Below, piece by piece: positions 18,495-28,818 of a DNA stretch of 64,000 nt. The translations under genes and the position numbers were made by a program. The notes under the pieces are model-generated. The model made no database searches, was not told the origin of the DNA, and was given only the letters and a program-made list of their open reading frames with translations. The number at the start of each line of letters is the position of its first letter. Within the stretch, counting starts at the first letter, position 1. This stretch comes from Phaeodactylum tricornutum CCAP 1055/1 (lineage: Eukaryota; Bacillariophyta; Bacillariophyceae; Surirellales; Neidiaceae): NCBI RefSeq assembly GCF_000150955.2, contig NC_011686.1, forward strand, positions 186,001-250,000, in the 5' to 3' direction.

Positions 18495-19601
18495 TTATTC
18501 CTTGGCAAGTTCGTCCTGATAGCGTCTCCAGTCAGCGGCTGCAACTTGACGGAAAAAGCCTTTGCCGTCCGGGTGCAAATTTTTCCATCTCATCGAGATG
18601 AGCTTGGAAAGACTCGTGAAGTCGATCATACCGTGGCTCTTGCGATGCTGTCGTTTCTTGGTGCGATCCTTTAACCAGTGTGAGGTTAAGAGGGCTGCGT
18701 GACGAGCGGCAGTCCAGTCATCGGCACCTCCATGGAGAATCCGTTCCCGCTCGTCTCTGAAAAAGAAGTTGTAGGCAGAAAGCGCTCGCAACGGCGAAAG
18801 CTTTTTGCCACAAGGAGAAACGGTTGATGGGACAGTACACACGGCGCTCGGAAGATCTTGGACCACAGAAGCATCAGCAAACACCGCATTGGTTTGCCTG
18901 CTTGTAGTGTAGGTCGGCCTTAAGTCCTTGCATGAAGATGTCGTCGATTCGCTTTTGGAAACGACGCGGCGAAGACTTTTCTGGCCCGGAGCGAACGGAG
19001 TTGGTTCCAATGCCTGCAAGACGCTAGCTATGGTCGGCGGAAAAGTGGAAGGGGAGAGTGTTGATGCTTTGATTTGTGGAAGATCAAAGCCCGAGAATCG
19101 CAAAACACCTTGGCCATCGCCATGAGATTTGACAGGACAAAGCAAATACGGAGACTGAATCTGCTTACTGTTATTCGGGTTTTTCACGACTTCATTTTTT
19201 TGCGAGTTATGAGGTTTCACGCAAGCTGATATGTCGTCAGATAGCTGCAGAGACGAAACAGCAGAACTTATCTTTCGCGAAGATGTCGGATTCGTCCAGT
19301 CTGCAGCAACCTTGTCCGAACTAGCTTTAACTTGTGGATGCTGGAGAGCTCCCTCTTTTATGTAGGAGAAATTTTTGGTTGTGAAGGAATTAGACAGAAT
19401 AAGTCCGATGCCATCACTTGGATCGGATGAAGGAGTCGCGATAACATTCACATCGGATGATTCGGAAAGAGAAACCCACCATGGGCTGTCCCGTGCAGTC
19501 TCCATCATCTCGTCAACGTCGAGATGCTTGTGAAATTCATTGCAAATGATTTTGGCGTCGTCCGAGTCGATTCCGGGTTGATCGGTGAGAGGCTTTACCA
19601 T
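18495..19601 (-). CDS. HMG-box protein with long intra-domain insertion (copy B)
   Basis: The 368-residue product is read from the ATG at 19601. The HMG box forms the C-terminus, at about residues 273-366. It shares the helix 1 sequence PLRALSAYNFFFRDER with copy A, then the inserted basic segment (KDRTKKRQHRKSHGMIDF), then SLSKLISMRWKNL and the last helix ADWRRYQDEL. Outside the box the two copies barely resemble each other, so the duplication is old or only the domain is under constraint. The N-terminal region is Ser/Thr-rich with an acidic start (DSDDAKIICNEFHKHLDVDEMME). A nuclear DNA-binding role is expected; targets are unknown. Confidence 0.85.
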   Translation of the reverse strand: MVKPLTDQPGIDSDDAKIICNEFHKHLDVDEMMETARDSPWWVSLSESSDVNVIATPSSDPSDGIGLILSNSFTTKNFSYIKEGALQHPQVKASSDKVAADWTNPTSSRKISSAVSSLQLSDDISACVKPHNSQKNEVVKNPNNSKQIQSPYLLCPVKSHGDGQGVLRFSGFDLPQIKASTLSPSTFPPTIASVLQALEPTPFAPGQKSLRRVVSKSESTTSSCKDLRPTYTTSRQTNAVFADASVVQDLPSAVCTVPSTVSPCGKKLSPLRALSAYNFFFRDERERILHGGADDWTAARHAALLTSHWLKDRTKKRQHRKSHGMIDFTSLSKLISMRWKNLHPDGKGFFRQVAAADWRRYQDELAKE

Positions 19602-20699
19602 CTTGAGGTTCAAACGGTTTCTCGTCGTCCTTCAAGGGAAGATTTTGTGAGCGCAGCCTATTCTGAGGCTGATTTGATGCTGCAAGCAGTCTGTATAGCT
19701 CACTTGAGCTAGCTAGTAGAGAGATCTAGTCAACTGTTTTTAGAATGACAGTCACGCGTTGAACCCGAGAAGCGTACAGATGGGAAGCCTTCGCACTCGG
19801 GATCTGGTCATGCAAGGACTATTCTGTACGACATGGCTAGTTCCTGGATTTGTAAAATATACTTGAAAACGGAATCAATATCTTTACATGAGAAAGTATC
19901 GGTATTGGAATTCCGAGAACTCTGCTTCCATCAAAATTTAGGTACCGCAAAAAAATAAAGCAATAAAGAAAATCTTTCACTGGTTCGACGTTTCCGATAT
20001 TTCAGAATTTTCTGATCTTGCGTACGACTAATCAGCAAAGACAATTTCAACATTCGGCGGAACTTTGTTTAACAAGCAAATTTAGCTTGTGACGTCGAGT
20101 TACGAAACCTAGGTTTGCTCGACGAAATCTCAATCCATACTTCCGGAACTTTATATTGCGATGAGCTCGCTTATTAGGACGATCAACTTTGCCAACCAGT
20201 GAATATTCCACGTCTTTCAAAACACAATAATTACTGATTGGAAGTGTATTGCCACGACCGGCAAAGATAGAAAGGCCCACCAATACGACCAAAAAACACC
20301 ACGGAGTCTTTCGAAGAACTCAAGATTTGACAAACGGTAAATGTGCAAAAGCTTCATAACAATGTAAAACGATGACTTTTCGAACGACCAACAAAATATA
20401 CGGTCGTCACTGTCGATTTTGAACTTTTTGCGGGACTGTTTCCTATTTTCTATGAAACAGTAAAAGGCAAACGAAATTGACAGTGAGTAACATGTAGACA
20501 AGTTTTCGGAACACTTGCTGCAAATTCAATGACTTTCTGCATTCTAATCGTCCTCTTACAGTTGAGATTTTTATTTAAGCCGCTAATATTTGAACTAAAA
20601 TACGATGTTGGGATCTATTTCGTCATCTCCCTTTTGTTTCTCTTCAAATCTGGCTGAGCAGTACTCTGAGGCCAAACGGAACCTTACTTCAGCATCAAA
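19602..20699. other. AT-rich intergenic region
   Basis: These 1,098 bp contain overlapping minus-strand frames (20047-20292 and 20217-20501) that are basic and AT-driven. They have no domain and no shared ATG, and are not accepted. Poly-A/T tracts lie around 19950-19975. Confidence 0.4.
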
Positions 20700-22061
20700 T
20701 TAACGGAACTTTTCGTTGATTGCCGCAATTCCGGTGTTACTTGCGCCTTGAGAAGCGACGAACGTACCGTCAAACCCGGCACTCACCGCTTCCTTCGTTT
20801 TCAAATGATCCGCAAGCAAACGGCCGCTCGTCCAAGCCCCAGCAATTGACGAATCGAGTAGCCAATCACCGCAGACGCCAACGGCAGATTCCGCATCATA
20901 AAGAAATCCTTTGCCATTTTCCCAAGTATTCAGCGGGACGCCAGCTCCCCATAATTGCAGTCGCCTCTCTATTGGCTTAATGCTCCCAACTGTTACCCCA
21001 AATAAACTCTCTAATGCTTCTATAAGCAGCAACGTGACTTCTTCGACAACTTCATTCGGAAGAAACTCTTGAGGTGCTTTGTGCGATTTTGCAAAATTGG
21101 AAGAGGATAATATCGTCCAAATCTCGACGTCTTTTTCCATTGATTCGTACTTGCGACTTTGGCATGATAGAAACCGAAGAGCTTTGTCATTTTGAATGAA
21201 GCCTCCCAAGAAATTCGCCGGGAGACAAGCCGCGATGGCAGAGTTTTTCGGTAGGGCAATTGTTAAACTGTAAATCGAGTTGAGCGTCATTCGCTTGCCC
21301 CCATGCTGTGGGACCGATGGAGCAAAGTTCACGCGTAATAGATCATGAATGGCTTTTGCTGGCGTCTTGGACATGAGGCGATCGGCACATTTTCCGTTGT
21401 GAGCCACGATGAGTCTATCAAAGTAGCCCAGCACCTTTCCAGAAGCTGTCACTTTCCACTGTCTTGTTTTAGGCATGTATCGCGCACCATTTGAAGGAGA
21501 CACCCAAACATTTTGCTGAATCTCAAAGTTAGATGTCTCAGCCAGGGCATTGGAAATCGATGCGATTCCCATCGTAGATGACCCAAAGTAAGCTGGCTGA
21601 CCGACGAACGGTTCCAACTCAATGCACTTCTTTGTGGACGATCGACTGTAAATATTGTATAGACTTCCCTCCGGAAACCGGGTAACAACACCAATTCTCT
21701 CCCAGTCTTTGACTTGCCTCGAAAACTCGGCGAAGCGGGCCTCATGGTCGGGAACAAATAGCACCTGCGCCGCATGGTCGACGACGCACTTCGAAATGTG
21801 ATGATGCTCACCAAGGTCATCTTTCTTAGCTGGGTCTCCCGGAAGCCTTGACGAAGCCCGTCCTCCTGGACGTAGACGCCCTGTATCAAATAAGGTAACA
21901 GCAAAGGAATCGGATAGATGATGGGCACAGCTCAGGCCGGCTATTCCACCACCGATGACAGCACATGTGTGTCGAAGAGACGAAGATTTAGATGATATGC
22001 TCTTTGCTGGAAGGATCATAATCCAAAGACAAACAGTGATCCATGGTACTATACCGAACAT
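20700..22061 (-). CDS. FAD-dependent amine-oxidase/renalase-like oxidoreductase
   Basis: The 453-residue product starts at an ATG. Residues 1-22 are a hydrophobic signal sequence (MFGIVPWITVCLWIMILPA). A Rossmann fold follows at about residue 34 (CAVIGGGIAGLSCAHHL), then an arginine-containing FAD-binding motif (GRLRPGGRASSR) and near the C-terminus the closing FAD motif GVCGDWLLDSSIAGAWTSGRLLA. This pattern is that of NAD(P)/FAD-dependent proteins related to renalase and monoamine oxidase. The signal peptide implies the ER or an organelle behind it. The substrate is unknown. Confidence 0.85.
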   Translation of the reverse strand: MFGIVPWITVCLWIMILPAKSISSKSSSLRHTCAVIGGGIAGLSCAHHLSDSFAVTLFDTGRLRPGGRASSRLPGDPAKKDDLGEHHHISKCVVDHAAQVLFVPDHEARFAEFSRQVKDWERIGVVTRFPEGSLYNIYSRSSTKKCIELEPFVGQPAYFGSSTMGIASISNALAETSNFEIQQNVWVSPSNGARYMPKTRQWKVTASGKVLGYFDRLIVAHNGKCADRLMSKTPAKAIHDLLRVNFAPSVPQHGGKRMTLNSIYSLTIALPKNSAIAACLPANFLGGFIQNDKALRFLSCQSRKYESMEKDVEIWTILSSSNFAKSHKAPQEFLPNEVVEEVTLLLIEALESLFGVTVGSIKPIERRLQLWGAGVPLNTWENGKGFLYDAESAVGVCGDWLLDSSIAGAWTSGRLLADHLKTKEAVSAGFDGTFVASQGASNTGIAAINEKFR

Positions 22062-23630
22062 TGGAGTGAGACTTCAGTCAAACTTGGTAGATCATACTCT
22101 AGTGACATGGGCAAACATCAAAAGCTGGAAAGCGGCTGATTCCCGTCGTCACCGGCAGCACCGTCAGGAAAAACATTTTGCTTGTAATGGAAGGAGACCA
22201 GCACTGGGGTTATGACACGCGACGACCTCACGCCGAGAAACGGACTGATTGACGGACTTACTCGCTATTTGATATTTTCTCACATTGAGATAAAAACAGA
22301 AACAGTTTATTTAGGTTTTGCGCTTTTGCTCAATGTAAGAGCATCATTTTTGGGGTCGATGACGTAAAATTTGTCGCTGAACTGTTCGACGAATTGACTG
22401 TACAAGCCGCAATGTCAAGCTGACGGGACCAATATATCATTGAACTCCGAAGTGTTTGTTTACGCACGATCTTGCGCTTTTCGAATACCATACGGTAAAT
22501 GCCGATTTACATTTGCTGTTAGTCACACAAATCTCGTCTCCGTGAAATTTGGCGTTTTCGCACAACGACGGTACGCACCAGAACAGAGAAGGGCTACTTT
22601 AATTACGGGTTTGCTTCTTGCCTTACCGATTTCTCAGAAACTTATGACTATATCGTCATTCACGCGTCCTATCCAATATCATCCCTATCACTAATCGGTA
22701 ATCTGTAATGTTTACCGCAACCTTACACGGATGCGCCGACGACAATTCCCCTTTTTGCGAAATCCTATACTTCACTGTCAAAGCATCCGAAGAATTAGCA
22801 GGAGTGCGAAGCAGCTGTTTCGCAATTATAATTTTTATTGACGGTCAGCTATTCCCATTTGTAAGTGAATCAAGTCTTGATACCAACGAATCACACTAAT
22901 GTAACGGTAAATGAAGGGCAGAGAGATTGTAGCTTCTGAATTTTGCCAATCGCCTTTTACGCATTGTAAAGGTTTAATTGTCCGCATATGCATTAGCGGA
23001 TGGATAAGACATAAAGAATAGCGAATGAGCTCCCAAGCAAAGCTTATCGAGCTGTTCGGTTAAAATTTGGGAATGCATTTTGCACCCTACCCTAACTCGG
23101 TCTATAATCCCATTTCTATCTTTTCTCACTGATAAGTTATCAGTGAGAAAATAACTGTAAAACTCCGCCGAATTCTGTGGGTGTTCTCTGTGGGCAGATG
23201 GCAACTGTCGCTCTCATTGCCTTCGAATTCTTCGTCAAAGAGCATCTGGTTCTGACTGTGAACCGAAAGTAACATGTCGATTTTCTGCATACATTCATGA
23301 TCTTCATGATGCGGTTCTTAAAAAAATAATATCGAACGTTTATTCTTCAAATTCGCTTACATTGACTGTGAATATACGTTTCGTGGGTTTGAAAGTTATT
23401 GACTGTTATCGCGAATATAGAAAGATTGCTTCCTTGAATATAATGGGATCTTTCCGTACGAGTATCCTCTTGATTTTTTTTGCTATTCCGTTTGCCCAGC
23501 GCAATCACACCATTCACTGTCAGCTACGCACAATTTAAGGCGATCCACTCCTTTGCTGCAAACAACGCTGTCCGAACAGAGTGTCAAACTAGCTATATAT
23601 CTTCTTTTTGACATCATTATTTGTGCAAGA
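22062..23630. other. Long divergent intergenic region with a perfect 31-bp palindrome
   Basis: This is the largest gene-free stretch (1,569 bp), between the amine-oxidase-like gene and the HSF gene. No frame shows a domain. It contains a perfect palindrome at 23121-23151, and a CACTGTCAG element lies about 115 bp before the HSF start. Confidence 0.45.
23121..23151. repeat. Perfect 31-bp palindrome (15-bp arms, 1-bp centre)
   Basis: TTTTCTCACTGATAA at 23121-23135 is exactly reverse-complementary to 23137-23151, with a single G between. It would form a strong hairpin in RNA or a symmetric protein site in DNA. It lies 480 bp upstream of the HSF gene and is not next to any stop codon. Confidence 0.75.
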
Positions 23631-24889
23631 ATGGACAACAGGCCTGCACCGCTTATGATAAGCGATGATGAGGTCAGCTTCTCGGGCAACGCGAAAGTGT
23701 CGAAGACAGCAAATTGCGCCACCAAATCCTATGGCGGCTACATTGATTACGCCAAAATATCATTCGATCAGGTGAGTCAGAGTATTCGCTCCCCAGTAGC
23801 CATGCGTCGTGGCCCTCGAGGAGGAGTCACGGTACCTTTTCCAGCAAAACTTGCAAGTTTGCTTGAGGAAGTATCTCTGGAGGGAATGGAAGACATAGTA
23901 TCTTGGGGTGCACATGGCCGATGCTTTTCAATTCACAAACCATCTCAATTTGTCTCGGAGCTCCTACCGCGGTAAGTTGGGTTCCTGTACACTTCGACGA
24001 AACCTATCACTGAGCTCACTCGAATGTAATTGCTTTATCGTATTTATTAAGATTCTTTCGCCAGAGCAAGTTAACTTCGTTCCAACGACAGCTCAACTTA
24101 TATGGGTTTGGGCGTCTCACTAGGGGCCGTGACAGAGGAAGTTATTACCACGAACTGTTTCTCAGGGGCCGGGCTGATCTTTGCAAAATTATGTTGCAGA
24201 CTCGTGTTATTAGGGACGCCGCCCAGCGCTGTCTTGAGCCTATCGCAGCAGTGGCGCCGAATTTCTACGCTATGCCAACTACTGAAGGTGGAGACAAAGA
24301 CCAATTATTCTCGATCCAAAATACGTGGAAGGGGTTGTATTCGAGACAAAAGACAGCAGCAACTTTGATAAATGAGGACCTTCCGGAAGAATTTGATCTT
24401 GTTAAACCGCTCCCCTTTGCTGAGTTACCACCAGCTCCTTCCACATCAGCTGCATCATCTCCAGACGTTTGTGTGGTGAAGGCCAGAAATTCAACCGCTC
24501 AATCCTTGGCCTCAGAATCGGAATCAAGTGTAAGAGCAGCGAGAAAGTGCTCCCAGCCACGAGGACACCCTCTCGCATGTCCTCCAAAGTTAAAGCTTTG
24601 TGTTGGCAATATAATATCGCCAATCATCGACGGGCCGGTCGTAGCCCCACCAAATGATTTGTGCGTCCTTGTAGATGAACCTTCCAGCGTTCCCTTCTTT
24701 TTCGAAGATATGCCCTTCACTCCAGTTGCTCACAATGTTGTGACTTTCTGTCGGACGGATTCCCGGGGGACCGCATCATGTTCAAATGGAAGGACAGCCG
24801 AAGAGTTATCGATCGATGTCAACGTGGACGAGTTTGGATCATCTCTCTTCGAAGAATGCTTTGCATCCTATAGTATTCACTTGTTGTGA
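23631..24889 (+). CDS. Heat-shock-factor-type transcription factor (two exons)
   Basis: Exons 23631-23971 and 24052-24889 are joined across an 80-bp GTAAGT...TTAAG intron, giving 392 residues. The start is the ATG of MDNRPAP. The HSF DNA-binding domain spans about residues 66-170 and is cut by the intron: VTVPFPAKLASLLEE, IVSWGAHGRCFSIHKPSQF, then across the splice ELLPRFFRQSKLTSFQRQLN, LYGFGRLTRGRDRG and SYYHELFLRGR. The recognition-helix signature SFQRQLNLYGF is intact. After it no clear heptad HR-A/B region is visible; the tail is Ser/Pro-rich with aromatic-acidic patches (FFFEDMPF) that could activate transcription. HSFs are greatly expanded in diatoms; targets here are unknown. Confidence 0.9.
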
Positions 24890-26060
24890 GCATTCTCTGT
24901 GGATATTCAAGCACCAGCACATCCTCTATTACTGATACACCATGCAGTCTCTACACATTTTTGACAGGTTTGCGCAACGCAACTAAATTTAGTCTACATA
25001 TTGTTTCTTTAACGTTGCCAAGATACTTTATGGACCGCTTGCTTTGGCCCAAACGATTGGCTAGTGAGCCCGTTGCATTCAATGCCGGTTTAAACCAGCA
25101 AGAAAGAAAGGCCAATTATAAAAGTGAGAGTGTATTCAACAATTTAGGAAATTGCAGGATTTGCCCTCAAGGCTCTGGTAAAATTCAACTCGACCGTATC
25201 TGGTAAGATCTGATAACTTTGCTTGAGCCCATCGTATCGAAGCACAAGGGCAAGAAAAAGATCCGTCGAGTCATTAACTGGGAGACTCTGTGAAAGCATT
25301 GACTCGCAGTCTGTCTCTATGGATTTCTTCCTGTTCTAGCCTGCTCTTGGTTAGGCTAACAAGGGGTTCCACCATTTCCAAAGCCATCTGCTTTTAATAA
25401 TAGTGAAATATTTTAGTGTAACAGAAACCTCCTTTCACTTCTTCCATCTAGAGTACGGTACTCATCAACACGGTGAGACGGTAGCCCAGGTAGATCCTAC
25501 TCGATGGTGCAAACCTGATCCTATATCACATGATGGTATACTCACCACGATATTCTTTGTGTTCATATGAAAAGAAATTTGCCGGGGTTGAATTCGGAAT
25601 GCGGTTCGAGGGATCCTATATGATTAACCGGGCAGTTCTATAATTGTTGTCTTTGTTTATGAAAGTGCTGTAGTTGGTCATGCCGAGCACGGAACAATGA
25701 ATCGTTGTGTATGACGTCATTACGGATGATATTGACGTTAAGAAATTGACTGTAAACAGAACTGATGGAAACCTGTCCCGGAAAAGATTTGGAAAAGGAA
25801 GAATCGAGAATATGGAATATCTGTTTCTTAGAAAAAGTCATGTTCGCCTCCTGTCAAGCAAAGTTGGACCAACATGGAATGAGGGCGCAGCTTACGTCAA
25901 TTGGTCGAGAGCCTTAGCTGTCCCGCAATCTCTACTTCATTGAGGGTGAACCCACCGACCGTCGTCTCCTGTCGGTCTCGAGAGGGTATTCCTCAAAAAT
26001 AGCGTGCATCCTTGAAGGAAATCTATTACTCTGGCATTGCTAGTGACGTCGAAACCGGTG
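24890..26060. other. Intergenic region between HSF and DUF1995 genes
   Basis: These 1,171 bp contain no frame with recognisable coding features. A plus-strand frame at 24886-25206 overlaps the HSF 3' end and is not supported. Confidence 0.4.
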
Positions 26061-27131
26061 ATGATTTTGCGGTGGTGCTTTTCGTGGCTCGTTGCTATCC
26101 TTCTTTGCTCCCGAGTGCCTCCAACGCGGGCATTTTTCCGCAGTGAGCTTCGTCCGTCAGCAATCCCCAAAGGCCGATATCTAGCCCGCTTATTCGAAAA
26201 GCTTTCTCCTCTCCCTGCTGGAATATCTCCCTTCGAAAAGTCGACCGCGAAAAGTCTCGATATTCAGGGTGACTTTCGCAACTTGGCGGCTCCCGCTCTG
26301 CAGAAAGCTCTACGCGACGGCTGGAAGCAACTGGAGATAGACTTTCCACCCCTGACTGGTGGAGACCAGTCCAAAACACAGTTTGACGATTTTGACAATG
26401 TACAAGAGCTCAACGCAAATCGTGACTGGTGTGTGCAACTGGCCCCCGCCATTGCCAGCAAGAACCGCGAAGTTTGGTTCATCCTACCCGATGACAAGGA
26501 GTGTGAACTCGCCAAAGAAGAATGGACTGGCCAACGATTCCGCCAAGCTGCCAAGTTTACGTCCGTTCGTGCCGCTGTCTTAAAGACGTCGGGTGAGTCA
26601 CAATATTCCAAAGCTTGGGGGTCAACGATTGCCTCCACGATGAACAAACTAACTGGTGGTGACGGAATCCTGGCCGACTCGTCCACGTTGGACGACCTCG
26701 GTTCGGGAGATCGATTCCATTTGGTTTGTCAACCCGGAAACGGCGGACCGGTCGAGGATTGGATCAATGTCGAACGGCTGCACAAGGCTGACCCTTCCCA
26801 GCCCACGTGCGTGGTGAATGGAGCGCTGGACAAGGTCCGGGACGGCTATTACCCCGCCGTTTTCTTTCCAGCTCTAGCCCGAACGATTCCCTTTTACCGG
26901 GAATTTGAAGCCGTCTTTATTCTGAAACCAGTTTCGGACAAGGGTGTGTATGGGTGGTTGTACCGCGTCTACCCGGAACCCTGGCAAGTAGTGTTACAGG
27001 AACCGCAACGCAAACAACGAGGCGATCAGACGGTTGTGGTGGTGGAAGACAAGGTGGCCTTGGTCCGGGAGACCCGGCCATCCTACAAGGATATTGTCGA
27101 CGCCCTACTCGTTACCGCCTCTCAAAGTTAG
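26061..27131 (+). CDS. Plastid-directed DUF1995 protein
   Basis: The 356-residue product is read from the ATG at 26061; a TTG start 24 bp upstream is rejected. The N-terminus is a signal peptide (MILRWCFSWLVAILLC) ending near PPTRA/FFRSEL. The Phe at the cleavage site fits plastid import in diatoms. The DUF1995 signature follows: ALQKALRDGWKQLEIDFPPL, then EVWFILPDDKECELAKEEW and strands such as GDRFHLVCQPG and YPAVFFPALART. Plant members include LPA3-type factors linked to photosystem II accumulation, so a photosystem assembly role is possible but inferred. It is tail-to-tail with the DDI1-like protease gene, 113 bp apart. Confidence 0.8.
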   Translation: MILRWCFSWLVAILLCSRVPPTRAFFRSELRPSAIPKGRYLARLFEKLSPLPAGISPFEKSTAKSLDIQGDFRNLAAPALQKALRDGWKQLEIDFPPLTGGDQSKTQFDDFDNVQELNANRDWCVQLAPAIASKNREVWFILPDDKECELAKEEWTGQRFRQAAKFTSVRAAVLKTSGESQYSKAWGSTIASTMNKLTGGDGILADSSTLDDLGSGDRFHLVCQPGNGGPVEDWINVERLHKADPSQPTCVVNGALDKVRDGYYPAVFFPALARTIPFYREFEAVFILKPVSDKGVYGWLYRVYPEPWQVVLQEPQRKQRGDQTVVVVEDKVALVRETRPSYKDIVDALLVTASQS

Positions 27132-27244
27132 GCCCAATCACAACGCTGACCCTATCCCGCTATCGTGTACGAATGCATTCTCTGATCTATTATTAACCAA
27201 GTGTTTTTCTGTAGAATACGCTTACATCGTTGATGTAGAAGCAA

Positions 27245-28087
27245 CTACACGCCAGACATATCGAGACCTTCACCGTCCGATTCGCAATTCTCGTCTTCCT
27301 CGTCGCTGGCACTCCAAGGATCGTTTCTTGGTTTTTGCTGGGCAGCGAGTGGTACCGAAGTGCACAAGGGCCCGCCGTGACTACGTGCCGACCCGAGGGA
27401 AGGTGATGCCCTCGGTCGTAGAAAAGGAATCCGGTGTTCTTCGTTTTGAACCCGCAGAGTCAATTCTTCCTCTTTTAAATCCAGAACAGCGTCGTAATCG
27501 CGTAGAATGTCCAATCCCAGCAATAGCTCGACACCCTGCGTCCCGGTACTCTCAATAATAGTGATTGCTGGCGACTTGACGGTCAAACTTCCGTGTAGAT
27601 GAAGATCGGCAATTCCGGCGGGAATTCGTCCGAGAACCCGACAGGACCCGACACCGGTGGCGATCCCGGCGTACCTTCGATCCAGATGCTGCAACAATCC
27701 TACTTGTTGTGCGCAGTCCCAGCTCATGACGGTCCGCTGGGCACCGGTATCGCAGTAGGTGCGGACAGCCTGGAGATTGCCGCTGCCGGTCAAGCTAATG
27801 GACATGGGGATCTGCAACAGCGGGTGCAATTGCAGATGATCCAATGGACCTCCCGTAGCCACGTCGTCTACTGGGATTTGCGCGGCTACCGATGCGTCCT
27901 CGAACGCCATGTCGTCGAACCAGGACGACGAATCAGTGTTGTGGCTTTCGGCGCCGCCAATCAACGAAGCCGCCGCTGCCGAGAAAAGACCGTAACTCCG
28001 CGAGCCGTCCACCCGTCTCGCGCTGGACAGCGATAGAAACAGATACCAGCCGAGCCACCACGCCCCGTAGAATCGAACGGGGTGCAT
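27245..28087 (-). CDS. DDI1-like retropepsin-fold aspartic protease with signal peptide
   Basis: The 280-residue product starts at an ATG. A signal peptide is evident (WWLGWYLFLSLSSA, residues 10-23). The protease domain spans about 90-210: ISLTGSGNLQAVRTYCDTGAQ with catalytic Asp113-Thr-Gly, then TVMSWDCAQQVGL, DRRYAGIATGVG, RVLGRI and LLLGLDILRDYDAVLDL. These match DDI1 proteins (D[ST]GAQ, GxAxGVG, LGLDML) rather than pepsins. Usual DDI1 proteins are cytosolic ubiquitin shuttles with UBL and often UBA domains. Here both are absent and the protein enters the secretory route, which is unusual. The C-terminus is acidic and Ser-rich. It is a normal host gene, not a retroelement fragment: it is single, intact and has no reverse transcriptase nearby. 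Confidence 0.82.
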   Translation of the reverse strand: MHPVRFYGAWWLGWYLFLSLSSARRVDGSRSYGLFSAAAASLIGGAESHNTDSSSWFDDMAFEDASVAAQIPVDDVATGGPLDHLQLHPLLQIPMSISLTGSGNLQAVRTYCDTGAQRTVMSWDCAQQVGLLQHLDRRYAGIATGVGSCRVLGRIPAGIADLHLHGSLTVKSPAITIIESTGTQGVELLLGLDILRDYDAVLDLKEEELTLRVQNEEHRIPFLRPRASPSLGSARSHGGPLCTSVPLAAQQKPRNDPWSASDEEDENCESDGEGLDMSGV

Positions 28088-28818
28088 CTTGATGACGTGT
28101 GACAGTGTGTGACAATGTATGATCGACGATGGAATCTATTTGGACTCGTGCGTTGTGCGTGCGAGAGACACGATGGGATTAAAATCGTGGCACGGAAAGG
28201 TTCCACACGCTGGTAGGCCTTGACGAACGAACTCAACGATGGTAGGAATGTGAATACACACCCACACACACCCACACGCTGGTGTCGACACCGTATGGTA
28301 CGGGAAAAACGAGCTTTTGTCAATCACCACTGGGGCGATGGCGTTTGGGATGGTCCGATGGGATTCACCGTGAGTTTGCACGAGTTTTTTCGAGAAACCT
28401 ACCGTTTGTCCATTCAAACTCCTGTGTAACGGTTACTTCTTATCTACAGTAGTATCCTTTGGAAATACTTACGAATAGAAATCGAATAGATCCGTTGGTG
28501 GTTAGTGTGGGGATGTCTGGGAAGTCTGGTTCCAAATTTCGAAAGATTCCGGCACAGTCTTTCCACGGAGGTGAAAACCGACTCGAGTTTCCTTTTAGGC
28601 GGGTGCTCGAACAATTTCGTCCATTTGGAAACAGCTACTTATAAAAGCGTTACCAAAATTCTAGGGATAAAATTTCACGGGTCATTTGAACAATCCGGCT
28701 TCCACGCCATCCCATCCCCGACATCTCTCACACACAAACTGAGTGGGCGTGGAAGGCAATCCATCCCACGGCGACTTTGGTTCCATTCTCTCTTTCGTCC
28801 TTCGTGGCCGTACTCACC
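28088..28818. other. Divergent promoter region with CA-rich simple repeat
   Basis: These 731 bp lie between the start of the DDI1-like gene and the start of the acidic membrane protein. An (ACACACCC)-type simple sequence lies at about 28256-28277. No gene was recognised. Confidence 0.45.

Noticed and set aside
20047-20501. Two overlapping basic minus-strand frames in the AT-rich gap
   Set aside because: One lacks an ATG, composition follows AT bias, and no domain or splice link between them was found.
24886-25206. Plus-strand frame following the HSF stop codon
   Set aside because: It overlaps the HSF stop and has no motif; it is more likely 3'UTR.
27245-28087. Possibility that the DTG protease is a retroelement fragment
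   Set aside because: The domain is of DDI1 type, the frame is intact with its own signal peptide, and no reverse transcriptase, integrase or terminal repeats are nearby.
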